From Campylobacteraceae bacterium (GTDB lineage: Bacteria > Campylobacterota > Campylobacteria > Campylobacterales > Campylobacteraceae), in assembly GCA_031255525.1 (NCBI GenBank), contig JAIRSJ010000001.1, forward strand, positions 1-41,653: a DNA stretch of 41,653 nucleotides, in the 5' to 3' direction. The position numbers and the translations under genes are program-made. Position 1 is the stretch's first letter. Every line of letters begins with the position of its first letter. Shown here piece by piece: positions 11,114-20,625 of the stretch. The notes beneath the pieces were generated by a model. That model did not search any database. It had not been told where the DNA came from and saw only the letters and a program-made list of their open reading frames with translations.

Positions 11114-11600
11114 AGCGATTTACGCGAAAAATCTCTCAAAATTTGGATGTTACCGTATATCAAAAGTGGAAAAAAGGATAAAAAAGTCGCAAAGTATCCT
11201 ATGGGGATATCAAACAGAGCGATCAAGCCAATCATGGATAACAAATGCGGGGTTTTGATTGATAAATGCACGCCAAAAAGAGATAGCAGATACTCTCTTT
11301 TGGACAAAAGTATTTAAAAAAGTTTGAAGTAATCAGAGGCATAGTTATGAATATGGCCGAAACTTTAGGAGAGGGCAATAAAATAATTTTAGTTATATTG
11401 TGGATAAACAGCCTCACATTAACTGATAAAAGCAATGATAGTTCATCAAATAAAATAGATAAAACCGACTTTTGAATTTAAATCTCACAAAATTGAGAGT
11501 TACAAATTTTTGTTTTTGCACATGATGAAAGGTGCGAAGAGACTATCTATAAAATATGTAAATTTTGCTGCCCTTTAGCATAAATATTTTACAATAACAG

Positions 11601-11966
11601 ATGTTTAAACTATTTGCAAAAAAACAGACCAAATACAACATGCTTGATTTTGGCAAAAAAGCCGAAAATAGGGCGGTTAAATTTTTAAAAAAGAACGGAC
11701 TCAAAATATTGGAGCAAAATTATCATTCGCGTTTCGGCGAGATTGATATCATTGCGGAGAGTAGGGATGTTTTGCATTTTGTAGAAGTTAAAGCGACAAA
11801 CAATGAGTATGATCCCTTATATAGAATTACTACTGCAAAGATAGAAAAGATAACTAAAACAATTGAATTTTATTTGCTTAAAAATGATGTGCAAAAGGAG
11901 TATCAAATAGATGCCGTTATAATATATAAAGATAATATAGAGTGGATAAAAAATATTTGTTACTAA
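11601..11966 (+). CDS. yraN: YraN family putative endonuclease (UPF0102); start may be internal ATG 11640
   Basis: GKKAENRAVKFLKKNGLKILEQNYHSRFGEIDIIAESRDVLHFVEVKA is the UPF0102 signature; adjacent to trxA. Confidence 0.88.
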   Translation: MFKLFAKKQTKYNMLDFGKKAENRAVKFLKKNGLKILEQNYHSRFGEIDIIAESRDVLHFVEVKATNNEYDPLYRITTAKIEKITKTIEFYLLKNDVQKEYQIDAVIIYKDNIEWIKNICY

Positions 11967-12052
11967 AATATACTAATTTGTATTGCTATGTTTTTTTTAA
12001 ACTTCTATTAGGTATAATTTAGTCTTATTTTAACGTTTTAGGAGAAGTACTA

Positions 12053-12373
12053 ATGGGTAAATACATTGAATTAAATAGTTCAAATTTTGATGATATAGTT
12101 AAAAGCGAAGGTGTCGCTTTGGTAGATTTTTGGGCGCCTTGGTGCGGACCTTGCAGAATGATAGCCCCAGTTATTGAAGAGTTGGCAAACGAGTTTGAAG
12201 GCAGAGCTAAAATTTGCAAATTAAATACAGATGAAGAGCAAGATATTGCTGCAAATTACGGTATACGTTCTATTCCGACCATACTATTTTTCAAAAATGG
12301 CGAGTTAGTTGACCAAAATATCGGAGCTTCTTCAAAGCAGATTTTGTCCAATAAACTAACAGCACTTTTATAA
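12053..12373 (+). CDS. trxA: Thioredoxin
   Basis: 106 aa; ALVDFWAPWCGPCRMIAPVIEELA; GIRSIPTILFFKNGE. Confidence 0.98.
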   Translation: MGKYIELNSSNFDDIVKSEGVALVDFWAPWCGPCRMIAPVIEELANEFEGRAKICKLNTDEEQDIAANYGIRSIPTILFFKNGELVDQNIGASSKQILSNKLTALL

Positions 12374-12400
12374 GATAGATAAAATTTTACAGAGATTAAA

Positions 12401-13348
12401 ATGAGCGAAATATTGGATTTGGCAATTGTCGGCGGAGGACCTGCAGGATTAACTGCCGGTATGTACGCAACACGCGGCGGATTACAGAATGTTGTAATGT
12501 ATGAAAAAGGCGTTATCGGCGGACAGATAACAAAAAGTAGCGAAATAGAGAATTATCCGGGAATTACACAGGTAGTCAGCGGACTTGAGCTGATGGAGAA
12601 GTGGCCTGAACAGGTTATGAGGTTTGGCTTGAAATATGAAATGGCAGAAGTTGTACGTATAAGTAAAGGAAGCGACAATCTTTTTGATATCTCGATAGAA
12701 GGTGACAAAAACGTCAAAGCCAAAAGCGTTATAGTTTGTACAGGTAGCAATCCCAAAAAATCAGGCGTTGAAGGTGAAGATGAGTTTTACGGAAAAGGTG
12801 TCAGTTTTTGCGCCACATGCGATGGGTTTTTTTACAAAAATAAAGAAGTAGCTATTCTTGGAGGTGGAGACGCCGCACTTGAAGAGGCTCTGTTTCTGAC
12901 AAATATTTGCTCAAAAGTTTATATTGTTCATAGACGAGATGAGTTTAGAGCAAGCCCCGCTACTGTGCAGAGAGTTAAGAAAAATAATAAAATAGAGCTT
13001 GTGCTGAACTCTACAGTCAAAAAGATTTATGGAGATATAAGTGGAGTTAACGGGCTTATTATAGATAAGAACGGTGATGAGAGAGACTTGAAAGTTCCAG
13101 GTGTTTTTGTATTTGTGGGGATGAAAGTTAATAACGAGGTTTTGCTTCAAAAAGACGGCAATTTTTTATGCGAAATGAGCAAAAATGGTGAAGTGATTGC
13201 CGATTTAAATATGAAAACTTCACTAAGAGGGCTCTTTGCCGCAGGAGATATTCGTATTGATGCTGCAAAACAGGTGATTTGTGCGGCTGGGGACGGCGCA
13301 ACGGCAGCGATTAATGCCATAAATTATTTAGAGGGTTTACATGAATGA
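12401..13348 (+). CDS. trxB: Thioredoxin-disulfide reductase
   Basis: 315 aa; [59 protein letters not shown]. Confidence 0.98.
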   Translation: MSEILDLAIVGGGPAGLTAGMYATRGGLQNVVMYEKGVIGGQITKSSEIENYPGITQVVSGLELMEKWPEQVMRFGLKYEMAEVVRISKGSDNLFDISIEGDKNVKAKSVIVCTGSNPKKSGVEGEDEFYGKGVSFCATCDGFFYKNKEVAILGGGDAALEEALFLTNICSKVYIVHRRDEFRASPATVQRVKKNNKIELVLNSTVKKIYGDISGVNGLIIDKNGDERDLKVPGVFVFVGMKVNNEVLLQKDGNFLCEMSKNGEVIADLNMKTSLRGLFAAGDIRIDAAKQVICAAGDGATAAINAINYLEGLHE

Positions 13349-14123
13349 AAATTTGCCTCTTAATGTGGGCATTTATGGTTCTACTGGCAGAGTAGGCAGG
13401 GTTTTGATAGAAAATTTACAAAACGACAAAGAGGCAAAAATATCCTGTTTGTATGCTATAGACGAGTTCACATTTGCGCTGCCCGAAAATACAAACAAGA
13501 CAAACTCTTTGGAGACGCTTTTTGAATTGAGCGATGTTATTATTGACTTTACTGCGCCAAGCGGTACGGAGACTTTACTACAATATGCGCTCAAAAGACC
13601 AAAACCGCTCGTTATAGGCACTACCGGATTAAATGACGGACAATTTGCTTTATTAAAACAAGCGGCGCAAAATATGCCCATTTTATATTCTACAAATATG
13701 TCTTTGGGCATTGCAGTTTTGAACAGTTTGGTTGAAATTGCTTCCGAAAAATTGAGAGACTTTGACATAGAGATAGTAGAACAACATCATCGCTTTAAAA
13801 AAGACGCGCCGAGCGGTACCGCTCTGACTTTGGGCGAACATGCTGCAAAAGCAAGAGAGCTTGAACTTAGCAAAGTAAGAGTAAGCGGCAGAGAAGGTAT
13901 GACAGGTCAAAGAAGTAAAGATGAGATAGCCGTTATGTCTTTGCGTGGCGGAGACATTGTAGGACGACATACTGTAGGGTTTTACAATAATGGAGAATTT
14001 ATAGAATTAAATCACACTGCTACAAGCAGAGATACATTTGCCAAAGGAGCGATTTGCGCAGCAAAATGGATAGTAAATCAACCTAATAGACAATATACTA
14101 TCAGCGATTGCCTTGGGCTTTAA
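13341..14123 (+). CDS. dapB: 4-hydroxy-tetrahydrodipicolinate reductase
   Basis: 260 aa; [49 protein letters not shown]. Confidence 0.97.
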   Translation: MNENLPLNVGIYGSTGRVGRVLIENLQNDKEAKISCLYAIDEFTFALPENTNKTNSLETLFELSDVIIDFTAPSGTETLLQYALKRPKPLVIGTTGLNDGQFALLKQAAQNMPILYSTNMSLGIAVLNSLVEIASEKLRDFDIEIVEQHHRFKKDAPSGTALTLGEHAAKARELELSKVRVSGREGMTGQRSKDEIAVMSLRGGDIVGRHTVGFYNNGEFIELNHTATSRDTFAKGAICAAKWIVNQPNRQYTISDCLGL

Positions 14124-14132
14124 GGATAAAAC

Positions 14133-15473
14133 ATGTGTGCTATAGTCGGCGTTATTAACTCTAATGAAGCTGCAAAGATATCTTATTACGCTCTTTTTGC
14201 TATGCAGCATAGAGGACAGGAAGCAACAGGAATAAGTGCGTGCGATAATGACAAAATCAAAACCATCAAAGACAGAGGTTTAGTTACAAAAGTATTCAAT
14301 GATAGCTCATTTGAAGTTTTGAAAGGGAGTTTGGCAGTAGGTCACAATAGATATTCTACCGCAGGAAACGACTCCATATTGGATGCGCAGCCGATTTATG
14401 CCAGATATAGCCTTGGAGAAATCTCTATAGTTCACAACGGCAATCTGATAAACAAAAATGAAATACGTGCCAAACTCATAGAAGACGGGGCAATATTTCA
14501 ATCTTCTATGGACACCGAAAACGTCATTCACCTTATAGCACGCAGCAAAAAAGAGCATTTAAAAGAGAGAATAATAGAAGCCCTGCAAGTTATCAAAGGC
14601 GCTTATTGTTTTATCATTTTAAGTCGCCACAAAATGTTTGTCATTAGAGATAGATACGGCGTGCGTCCTCTTTCTATCGGAAGATTAAAAGATGGCGGAT
14701 ATATTGCGGCAAGCGAAACATGCGCTTTTGATTTGGTTGGAGCAGAGTTTATAAGAGACGTAAATCCAGGAGAAATGATAATATTTGAGAGAGGAAAAGA
14801 TGAATATATAAGTGAACAGTTATTCGATATTGATCCTCGTATATGTGCTTTTGAATATGTCTATTTTGCCCGTCCGGATAGTAATATAGAGGGTAAAAAT
14901 GTGTATGAAATGCGCAAAAAAATGGGTGAATTTTTAGCGACCGAAGCACCTGTGCGTGATGTGGATTATGTTATTCCCGTACCTGACAGCGGCGTGGCTG
15001 CGGCTTTAGGCTATGCAGCAAAAAGTGGTATCCCTTTTGAAAACGGTATTGTTAGAAATCACTATATCGGACGTACATTTATAGAACCCACGCAAGAGAT
15101 GAGAAATCAAAAAGTAAAACTCAAACTCTCTCCTATAGCGGCTCTTTTGAACGGTAAAAAAATAGTTGTTATAGACGACAGTCTTGTTAGGGGCACTACG
15201 TCAAAACAGATAGTTTCCATCTTAAAACATGCAGGCGCGCGCGAAGTACACATGAGAATAGCTTCACCCGCCATAAAACATCCTTGTCGCTACGGGATTG
15301 ATACACCAAGCTACCAAGAGTTGATAAGCGCAAATTTAAGCGAGGATGAGGTTAGAGATTATATCGGCGCGGACTCACTTAAATTTTTATCCATAGACTC
15401 TTTGGTTAAGAGCATTGGCGATGAGCGTAAGTATTCGTTGGTAAGCTTTGACGGCAACTATTTCATCCAATAG
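14133..15473 (+). CDS. purF: Amidophosphoribosyltransferase
   Basis: 446 aa; MCAIVGVINSNEAAKISYYALFAMQHRGQEATGI; VVIDDSLVRGTTSKQIV. Confidence 0.98.
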   Translation: MCAIVGVINSNEAAKISYYALFAMQHRGQEATGISACDNDKIKTIKDRGLVTKVFNDSSFEVLKGSLAVGHNRYSTAGNDSILDAQPIYARYSLGEISIVHNGNLINKNEIRAKLIEDGAIFQSSMDTENVIHLIARSKKEHLKERIIEALQVIKGAYCFIILSRHKMFVIRDRYGVRPLSIGRLKDGGYIAASETCAFDLVGAEFIRDVNPGEMIIFERGKDEYISEQLFDIDPRICAFEYVYFARPDSNIEGKNVYEMRKKMGEFLATEAPVRDVDYVIPVPDSGVAAALGYAAKSGIPFENGIVRNHYIGRTFIEPTQEMRNQKVKLKLSPIAALLNGKKIVVIDDSLVRGTTSKQIVSILKHAGAREVHMRIASPAIKHPCRYGIDTPSYQELISANLSEDEVRDYIGADSLKFLSIDSLVKSIGDERKYSLVSFDGNYFIQ

Positions 15474-16434
15474 CAAAACAAAAGTTATTTTTACTATCGG
15501 GCGTTACTTTAGAGATAAGTTTGGTGTAAAGGTCTATAAAACGCCTATATCCATCATGGGCTTTACATGTCCTAATATCGATGGTACTGTGGCAAAAGGC
15601 GGCTGTATATATTGCGAAAATGAATCGTTTAGCCCAAATCTTTCAAAAGAACACAAAGCTTTTAAATTAAATCCGCATTTGATAGAAAATCCGCATCTTG
15701 ACAAGCAGCTTTTGCAGCTTGAAAGTCAATACAATAGATACAAAAAACGACTCGCCAAAAAATTCGGCGCAAAAAAATTTATAGTCTATTTCCAATCTTT
15801 TACCAATACTTACGCGCCTTTTTCTACACTCAAAGCGCTGTATGAAAAAGCGTTTGAACTTCCGGATGCCATTGGTATAAGCATAGGTACAAGAAGTGAT
15901 TGTATGAGTGATAAAGTGCTGGAATTTTTACGTTTGAAAAAATACGAAGGTAAAGAGATATGGATAGAGTATGGCGTGCAGTCTGCGTTTGATGAGACGC
16001 TTAATATCATTAACCGTGGGCACAGCTTTGAAAATGCTGCTTTGTGGATAAAAAAGACAAAAGAGGCGGGATTAAATGTATGTGTACATCTTATATTTGG
16101 ACTTCCGGGTGAAACCCAAGAGATGATGCTTAAAAGTGTGCAAAGTGTTATAGATTTGCGCGTAGACGCCATAAAATTTCACTCACTTTATATCACGAAG
16201 CAGACAAAACTTGCGCATGATTTTAAAAATGGACTTTTCGTTCCTATCAGCGAGGAACTCTATCTTGATACTCTTATTAAAGCTATAAAAATGTTGCCGT
16301 CAAATATTGCTTTGCAGCGCATCACAGCCGGTGTACAGGACGATACGCTTTTGGCACCCGCATGGTGTTACGACTCCCATACGCAGAAGAACCGCGCTAA
16401 AGAAGCGCTGAAAAAAGCTGGACTGGAATATTAA
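15448..16434 (+). CDS. TIGR01212/YhcC-type radical SAM protein; TTG start overlapping purF by 26 nt as called
   Basis: 328 aa; FRDKFGVKVYKTPISIMGFTCPNIDGTVAKGGCIYCENESFSP; GLNVCVHLIFGLPGET. Confidence 0.9.
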   Translation: MTATISSNSKTKVIFTIGRYFRDKFGVKVYKTPISIMGFTCPNIDGTVAKGGCIYCENESFSPNLSKEHKAFKLNPHLIENPHLDKQLLQLESQYNRYKKRLAKKFGAKKFIVYFQSFTNTYAPFSTLKALYEKAFELPDAIGISIGTRSDCMSDKVLEFLRLKKYEGKEIWIEYGVQSAFDETLNIINRGHSFENAALWIKKTKEAGLNVCVHLIFGLPGETQEMMLKSVQSVIDLRVDAIKFHSLYITKQTKLAHDFKNGLFVPISEELYLDTLIKAIKMLPSNIALQRITAGVQDDTLLAPAWCYDSHTQKNRAKEALKKAGLEY

Positions 16435-16854
16435 AATTCTACAAAATAAGATTTGCATTGTGTTGTTTTAGGAAATTTATAAATACCAAAAATATACGCT
16501 GTAACAGTAATTTATATTGTTATGAAACAGACACAAATTTGTCTTATTATTCTTGAATTTGAAAGATTTTTTACCTCACGATATTGTTAGTATTGTTTTT
16601 GATTTGAAATGATATAAAAATGCTGTAAAACAGCAATGTACTCTTATCAAGAATGGTTGCTGTTCCAAGCACACACAACTAAATCGTTTTTAATTACAAA
16701 ATACGTAGTGTTTAACATAAGAATATATGCAATATTTTGTAAAATGGAAAATTTTACGTTTATTCATGATTTTGATTTGGAATAGCACCTTTGCTCTCAT
16801 CACTCCAAGCAAACACGATGATTTTTACAATTTAAAACATGCTTTAATCTATTA

Positions 16855-17121
16855 GTGTATTGTGTGACACCAAATTATTTTGCGCGATATTTGTGTCAGA
16901 TTAATAATTACAAAGTGTTTGGTGCAGTTTTTGCATCAAATTTAACGATGAAATGTGCAAAAAATGAAACAATTATTGAAAATATTTCAATACAACATTT
17001 GTATCAGTTCAAGATTATAATGGATATAACACAAGAACACAGCGGTTCATTTCAATACAGATATTTTGACAAAGACAATATTAACAGATGGTTGGAAAAA
17101 TTTGGAAGCATAGAAGCTTAA
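16855..17121 (+). CDS. Hypothetical 88-aa ORF of uncertain reality (possible gene remnant)
   Basis: Open reading frame in a ~950-bp gene-free spacer; no recognisable family; start codon context weak. Confidence 0.25.
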   Translation: MYCVTPNYFARYLCQINNYKVFGAVFASNLTMKCAKNETIIENISIQHLYQFKIIMDITQEHSGSFQYRYFDKDNINRWLEKFGSIEA

Positions 17122-17385
17122 AAGATAAACCGATAAAATGTTTGATTGTATTTTAATTGGCAATCAATATCTTTTAACCATATGATATAAATAACTTTAT
17201 ATTTTTTGTTATGATATACATCATTTTAAATATGATATTTTTTACTGCTGCACTTCATGATTTAATTTTATGTGCAAAAACTTTTCACTTTCTTATTATC
17301 AAAAAAGCTGTTATTTGGGTTATTTGGCATATAAAATAAAAATTTCACATTTTTTTGATAGAATTCCACAAACGAAATAAAAGGT

Positions 17386-19476
17386 ATGGTATTGAAATCT
17401 TTAATCATAGTAGAATCACCCACGAAAGCAAAAACAATATCCGGTTTTTTAGATGACGGCAAGAAAGATAAAAGCTATCAGGTTATTGCTTCAAAAGGAC
17501 ATGTGAGAGATTTGCCAAAAAACAGCTTCGGCATTAAAATAGAACAAGATAGTTTTATCCCAGAATACAAAATAGCGAAAGAACACTCTAAAATAGTCAA
17601 AGAGATAAAAGAGCTTGCCCAAAAAAGCGATGAAGTATTTATAGCAACCGACGAAGATAGAGAGGGTGAAGCTATAGGATTTCATATCGCAACAGCTATC
17701 GGCAAAAAACCGGAATCACTTCCAAGAATAGCTTTTCATGAGATAACAAAAACAGCCATTTTGAACTCGCTTAAAAATCCGCGTAAAATAGATATCAATA
17801 GCGTAAACGCGCAACAAACAAGAAGGCTGCTTGATAGAATAGTTGGTTATAAACTTTCGCCGTTGCTTGGTTTAAAAATTCAAAAGGGCTTGAGTGCCGG
17901 ACGTGTGCAGTCGGCTGCTCTGAAAATAGTAGTAGACAAAGAACGCGAAATAAGAGCTTTTAATAAAGAAGAGTATTGGACGATAGATGGAGTGTTTAAA
18001 AAAGATGTAAAAGCTTTGCTTGTGGAGTTCAAAGACAACAAAATAGAAAAAATGAGCATTAAAAACGAAGCAGAGGCACTCAAGATAAAAGAGACTCTTA
18101 AAGACGATAATTTTATTGTGGCAAGCATAGAAAAGAAAAACAGAACGAGCGCGCCACAACCTCCGTTTATGACTTCAACCCTGCAACAAGCAGCGTCTTC
18201 CTTGCTTGGATTTTCACCAAAAAAAACAATGAATATAGCTCAAAAATTATATGAAGGCGTGACAACGCATAACGGCACAAGCGGCGTCATAACATATATG
18301 AGAACGGATTCTCTAAATATATCAAAAGAAGCCATAGAAGAGAGTCGTAAAGAGATATTGAAAACTTACGGCAAAGACTATTTGCCAGAAAAAGCAAGAT
18401 TTTATGCTACAAAGTCTAAAAGCGCTCAAGAAGCTCACGAAGCAATAAGACCTACTATCATAGATTTTTCACCAAATATAGCCAAAAAATATTTAGATAG
18501 TGATGAGTTTAAGCTTTACGCTTTGATATATAATCGCTTCCTGGCTTCTCAAATGACAAATGCGGTATTTGAGTCTCAAAATGTAATGTTTGCCTCCGAT
18601 AACAGCAAATTTAAAGCAAATGGACGAAAACTTATATTTGACGGATTTTACATAGTTTACGGTGAAAGCGATAAAAATACACTTTTGCCAAATCTAAAAG
18701 AAGGCGAAAATATAGAAGCAAAAGAACTGGAAGCAAACCAGCATTTCACAGAACCGCCATCAAGATATTCTGAGGCGAGCTTGATAAATAAACTAGAAAG
18801 TCTTGGCATAGGACGTCCATCTACTTATGCGCCCACAATCTCTATATTGGTTTCGCGCGATTATATAAATATAGAAAAAAAACAGTTAATTCCAACGGAG
18901 ATTGCCTTTACAGTCACAAAAATGCTTGAGGACAATTTTCCGAATATAGTAGATAGCAATTTCACCTCTCTTATGGAAGATACTCTGGATCTAGTGGCGG
19001 AAGGGAAAAAAGATTGGCAAATGGTGCTTATGGAGTTTTATACGCCGTTTGACGAAAAAGTTACGAGAGGCAAAAAAGAGATACAAAGCGTCAAAGTAGC
19101 AACGCCTACGGGTGAAAAATGCCCTGAATGCGGAAGTGAACTTGTGTTAAGAAAAGGACGTTTTGGAGAATTTGTCGCATGCAGCAGCTACCCAAAGTGC
19201 AAATATACAAAAAATATATCCGCAACTCTAAAAGCAGAACCAATAAAATTATCCGTTAAATGCCCTGAGTGCGACGGAGATATTATAGAACGCAAATCAA
19301 AAAAAGGTAAATTTTTCGGCTGCTCAAATTATCCGAAGTGCAAATTTATCTCAAATAACGAACCGATAAATCAAAAGTGCCCAGAATGCGGCTACATATT
19401 GGTAAAAAAAATACTCAAAAAAGGTGAGCAATTAGAGTGTTTAAAATGTAAGCACAAAGTAGACAAGGAACAATAA
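17386..19476 (+). CDS. topA: DNA topoisomerase I with three C-terminal zinc ribbons
   Basis: 696 aa; LIIVESPTKAKTISGFL, ATDEDREGEAIGFH, YKLSPLLGLKIQKGLSAGRVQSAALKIVVDKE, ITYMRTDS, LGIGRPSTYAPTI; CPECGSEL...CSSYPKCKYT repeats. Confidence 0.98.
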   Translation: MVLKSLIIVESPTKAKTISGFLDDGKKDKSYQVIASKGHVRDLPKNSFGIKIEQDSFIPEYKIAKEHSKIVKEIKELAQKSDEVFIATDEDREGEAIGFHIATAIGKKPESLPRIAFHEITKTAILNSLKNPRKIDINSVNAQQTRRLLDRIVGYKLSPLLGLKIQKGLSAGRVQSAALKIVVDKEREIRAFNKEEYWTIDGVFKKDVKALLVEFKDNKIEKMSIKNEAEALKIKETLKDDNFIVASIEKKNRTSAPQPPFMTSTLQQAASSLLGFSPKKTMNIAQKLYEGVTTHNGTSGVITYMRTDSLNISKEAIEESRKEILKTYGKDYLPEKARFYATKSKSAQEAHEAIRPTIIDFSPNIAKKYLDSDEFKLYALIYNRFLASQMTNAVFESQNVMFASDNSKFKANGRKLIFDGFYIVYGESDKNTLLPNLKEGENIEAKELEANQHFTEPPSRYSEASLINKLESLGIGRPSTYAPTISILVSRDYINIEKKQLIPTEIAFTVTKMLEDNFPNIVDSNFTSLMEDTLDLVAEGKKDWQMVLMEFYTPFDEKVTRGKKEIQSVKVATPTGEKCPECGSELVLRKGRFGEFVACSSYPKCKYTKNISATLKAEPIKLSVKCPECDGDIIERKSKKGKFFGCSNYPKCKFISNNEPINQKCPECGYILVKKILKKGEQLECLKCKHKVDKEQ

Positions 19477-19547
19477 GTAAGCCAAGAAAGTAAATATATC
19501 CAAAAAGAAAACCGCATACGTGGTTTTGTCAATGATGCACTTTGTCG

Positions 19548-19721
19548 CTATTGATATTTTGAGAGAGTATTTGATAAAAATAGATAGATGGAGGGTTGTT
19601 TTTGATTTTCAATGTCTATCTCAAGCATACTTTTTGGATAAACAGAATCGATATTTGATGCAAATGTTGTCTTGAAATCAGTGATTGCATGCGTGTTTAT
19701 CGTGACACTTATAGCCGCCAT
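19548..19721 (-). CDS. Small 57-aa ORF (hypothetical; below ORF-track cutoff)
   Basis: Reverse-strand translation MAAISVTINTHAITDFKTTFASNIDSVYPKSMLEIDIENQKQPSIYLFLSNTLSKYQ*. Confidence 0.2.
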   Translation of the reverse strand: MAAISVTINTHAITDFKTTFASNIDSVYPKSMLEIDIENQKQPSIYLFLSNTLSKYQ

Positions 19722-19922
19722 TTTATTTTAAATATACGGATTGAAAGCTGCAAGCTTGATAAACAGCTTTTGAAACGATTAGAAAAATGACAGATAACCT
19801 TGGGTTTGCAAAATGCATTGTTGTAAGCAAAGCGACTTTGGTTGTAGGCCATGATAACTTTCTTTTAGTTCCTAACAGCTGAAAATACAATATGCTATAT
19901 AACGAAAACAAAGGGGTTTTAG

Positions 19923-20015
19923 ATGGTATCTACGTTTACAGTTGTAATTGTAGCCTTTGTAATAGGCGCAATTTACGCAATAGTAAAATACGTCAAAACA
20001 GGCAAAGCCTATTAA
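19923..20015 (+). CDS. Putative 30-aa single-TM membrane peptide
   Basis: ATG 19923 with AAAGGGG Shine-Dalgarno; MVSTFTVVIVAFVIGAIYAIVKYVKTGKAY*; hydrophobic core and basic C-terminus. Confidence 0.45.
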   Translation: MVSTFTVVIVAFVIGAIYAIVKYVKTGKAY

Positions 20016-20203
20016 TTATAATCGTTGAGTTATTATCAAGATTTGTAGCAAAATTACAACAATTAAAATCGCAATACGTAACTGGGCAAGAGAAATCATT
20101 TGCACATTACTATCTATTTTATAGTACCACTATTTGTTTTATATCTCGGCAGTATTTTCATTTGTACCCATAATAATTTTATGAAAATTAAAGGGATTTA
20201 ATA

Positions 20204-20272
20204 ATGAAATATATTATTTATGCTTTTGTGGTAATAACTATAACTTATACTATGACTAAAAAATACACATAA
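20204..20272 (+). CDS. Putative 22-aa single-TM membrane peptide
   Basis: ATG 20204 with AAAGGG Shine-Dalgarno; MKYIIYAFVVITITYTMTKKYT*. Confidence 0.35.
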   Translation: MKYIIYAFVVITITYTMTKKYT

Positions 20273-20625
20273 TCTTAAGATAAGCTATCTGCCACTTCTA
20301 TATTTTCTCGAATAGTTTTTGATTTACTTGTCTCTTTTGTTTTCTTAATTGTACTCTTATCTAATATTTTTGCGTAAAATCTTAATTAATGGTTTCGTTT
20401 ATCATTGCAAAGCTTGTAAACTTACATGCGCAGCTAATTATAAAAGTTGCATTTGCGCATCGATTTCAAATAGATATTAGAGTTTGATGTGTAATAAGTT
20501 TTTTGTCTGACACAATTACTTTCTACGAAAGGGGAGAAATCTGAAAATATTTTCTGACTTTAGTGTCGTAATTTTTGCTATTTAGAGACATCATCAATCA
20601 AATATAGTGCGTAATCTACCGTTTA

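Noticed and set aside
11397-11406. Perfect DnaA box (TTATCCACA on the minus strand) in the purN-yraN spacer
   Set aside because: Single box with no cluster; the same 9-mer also occurs inside the radical SAM gene, and no dnaA or origin features are nearby.
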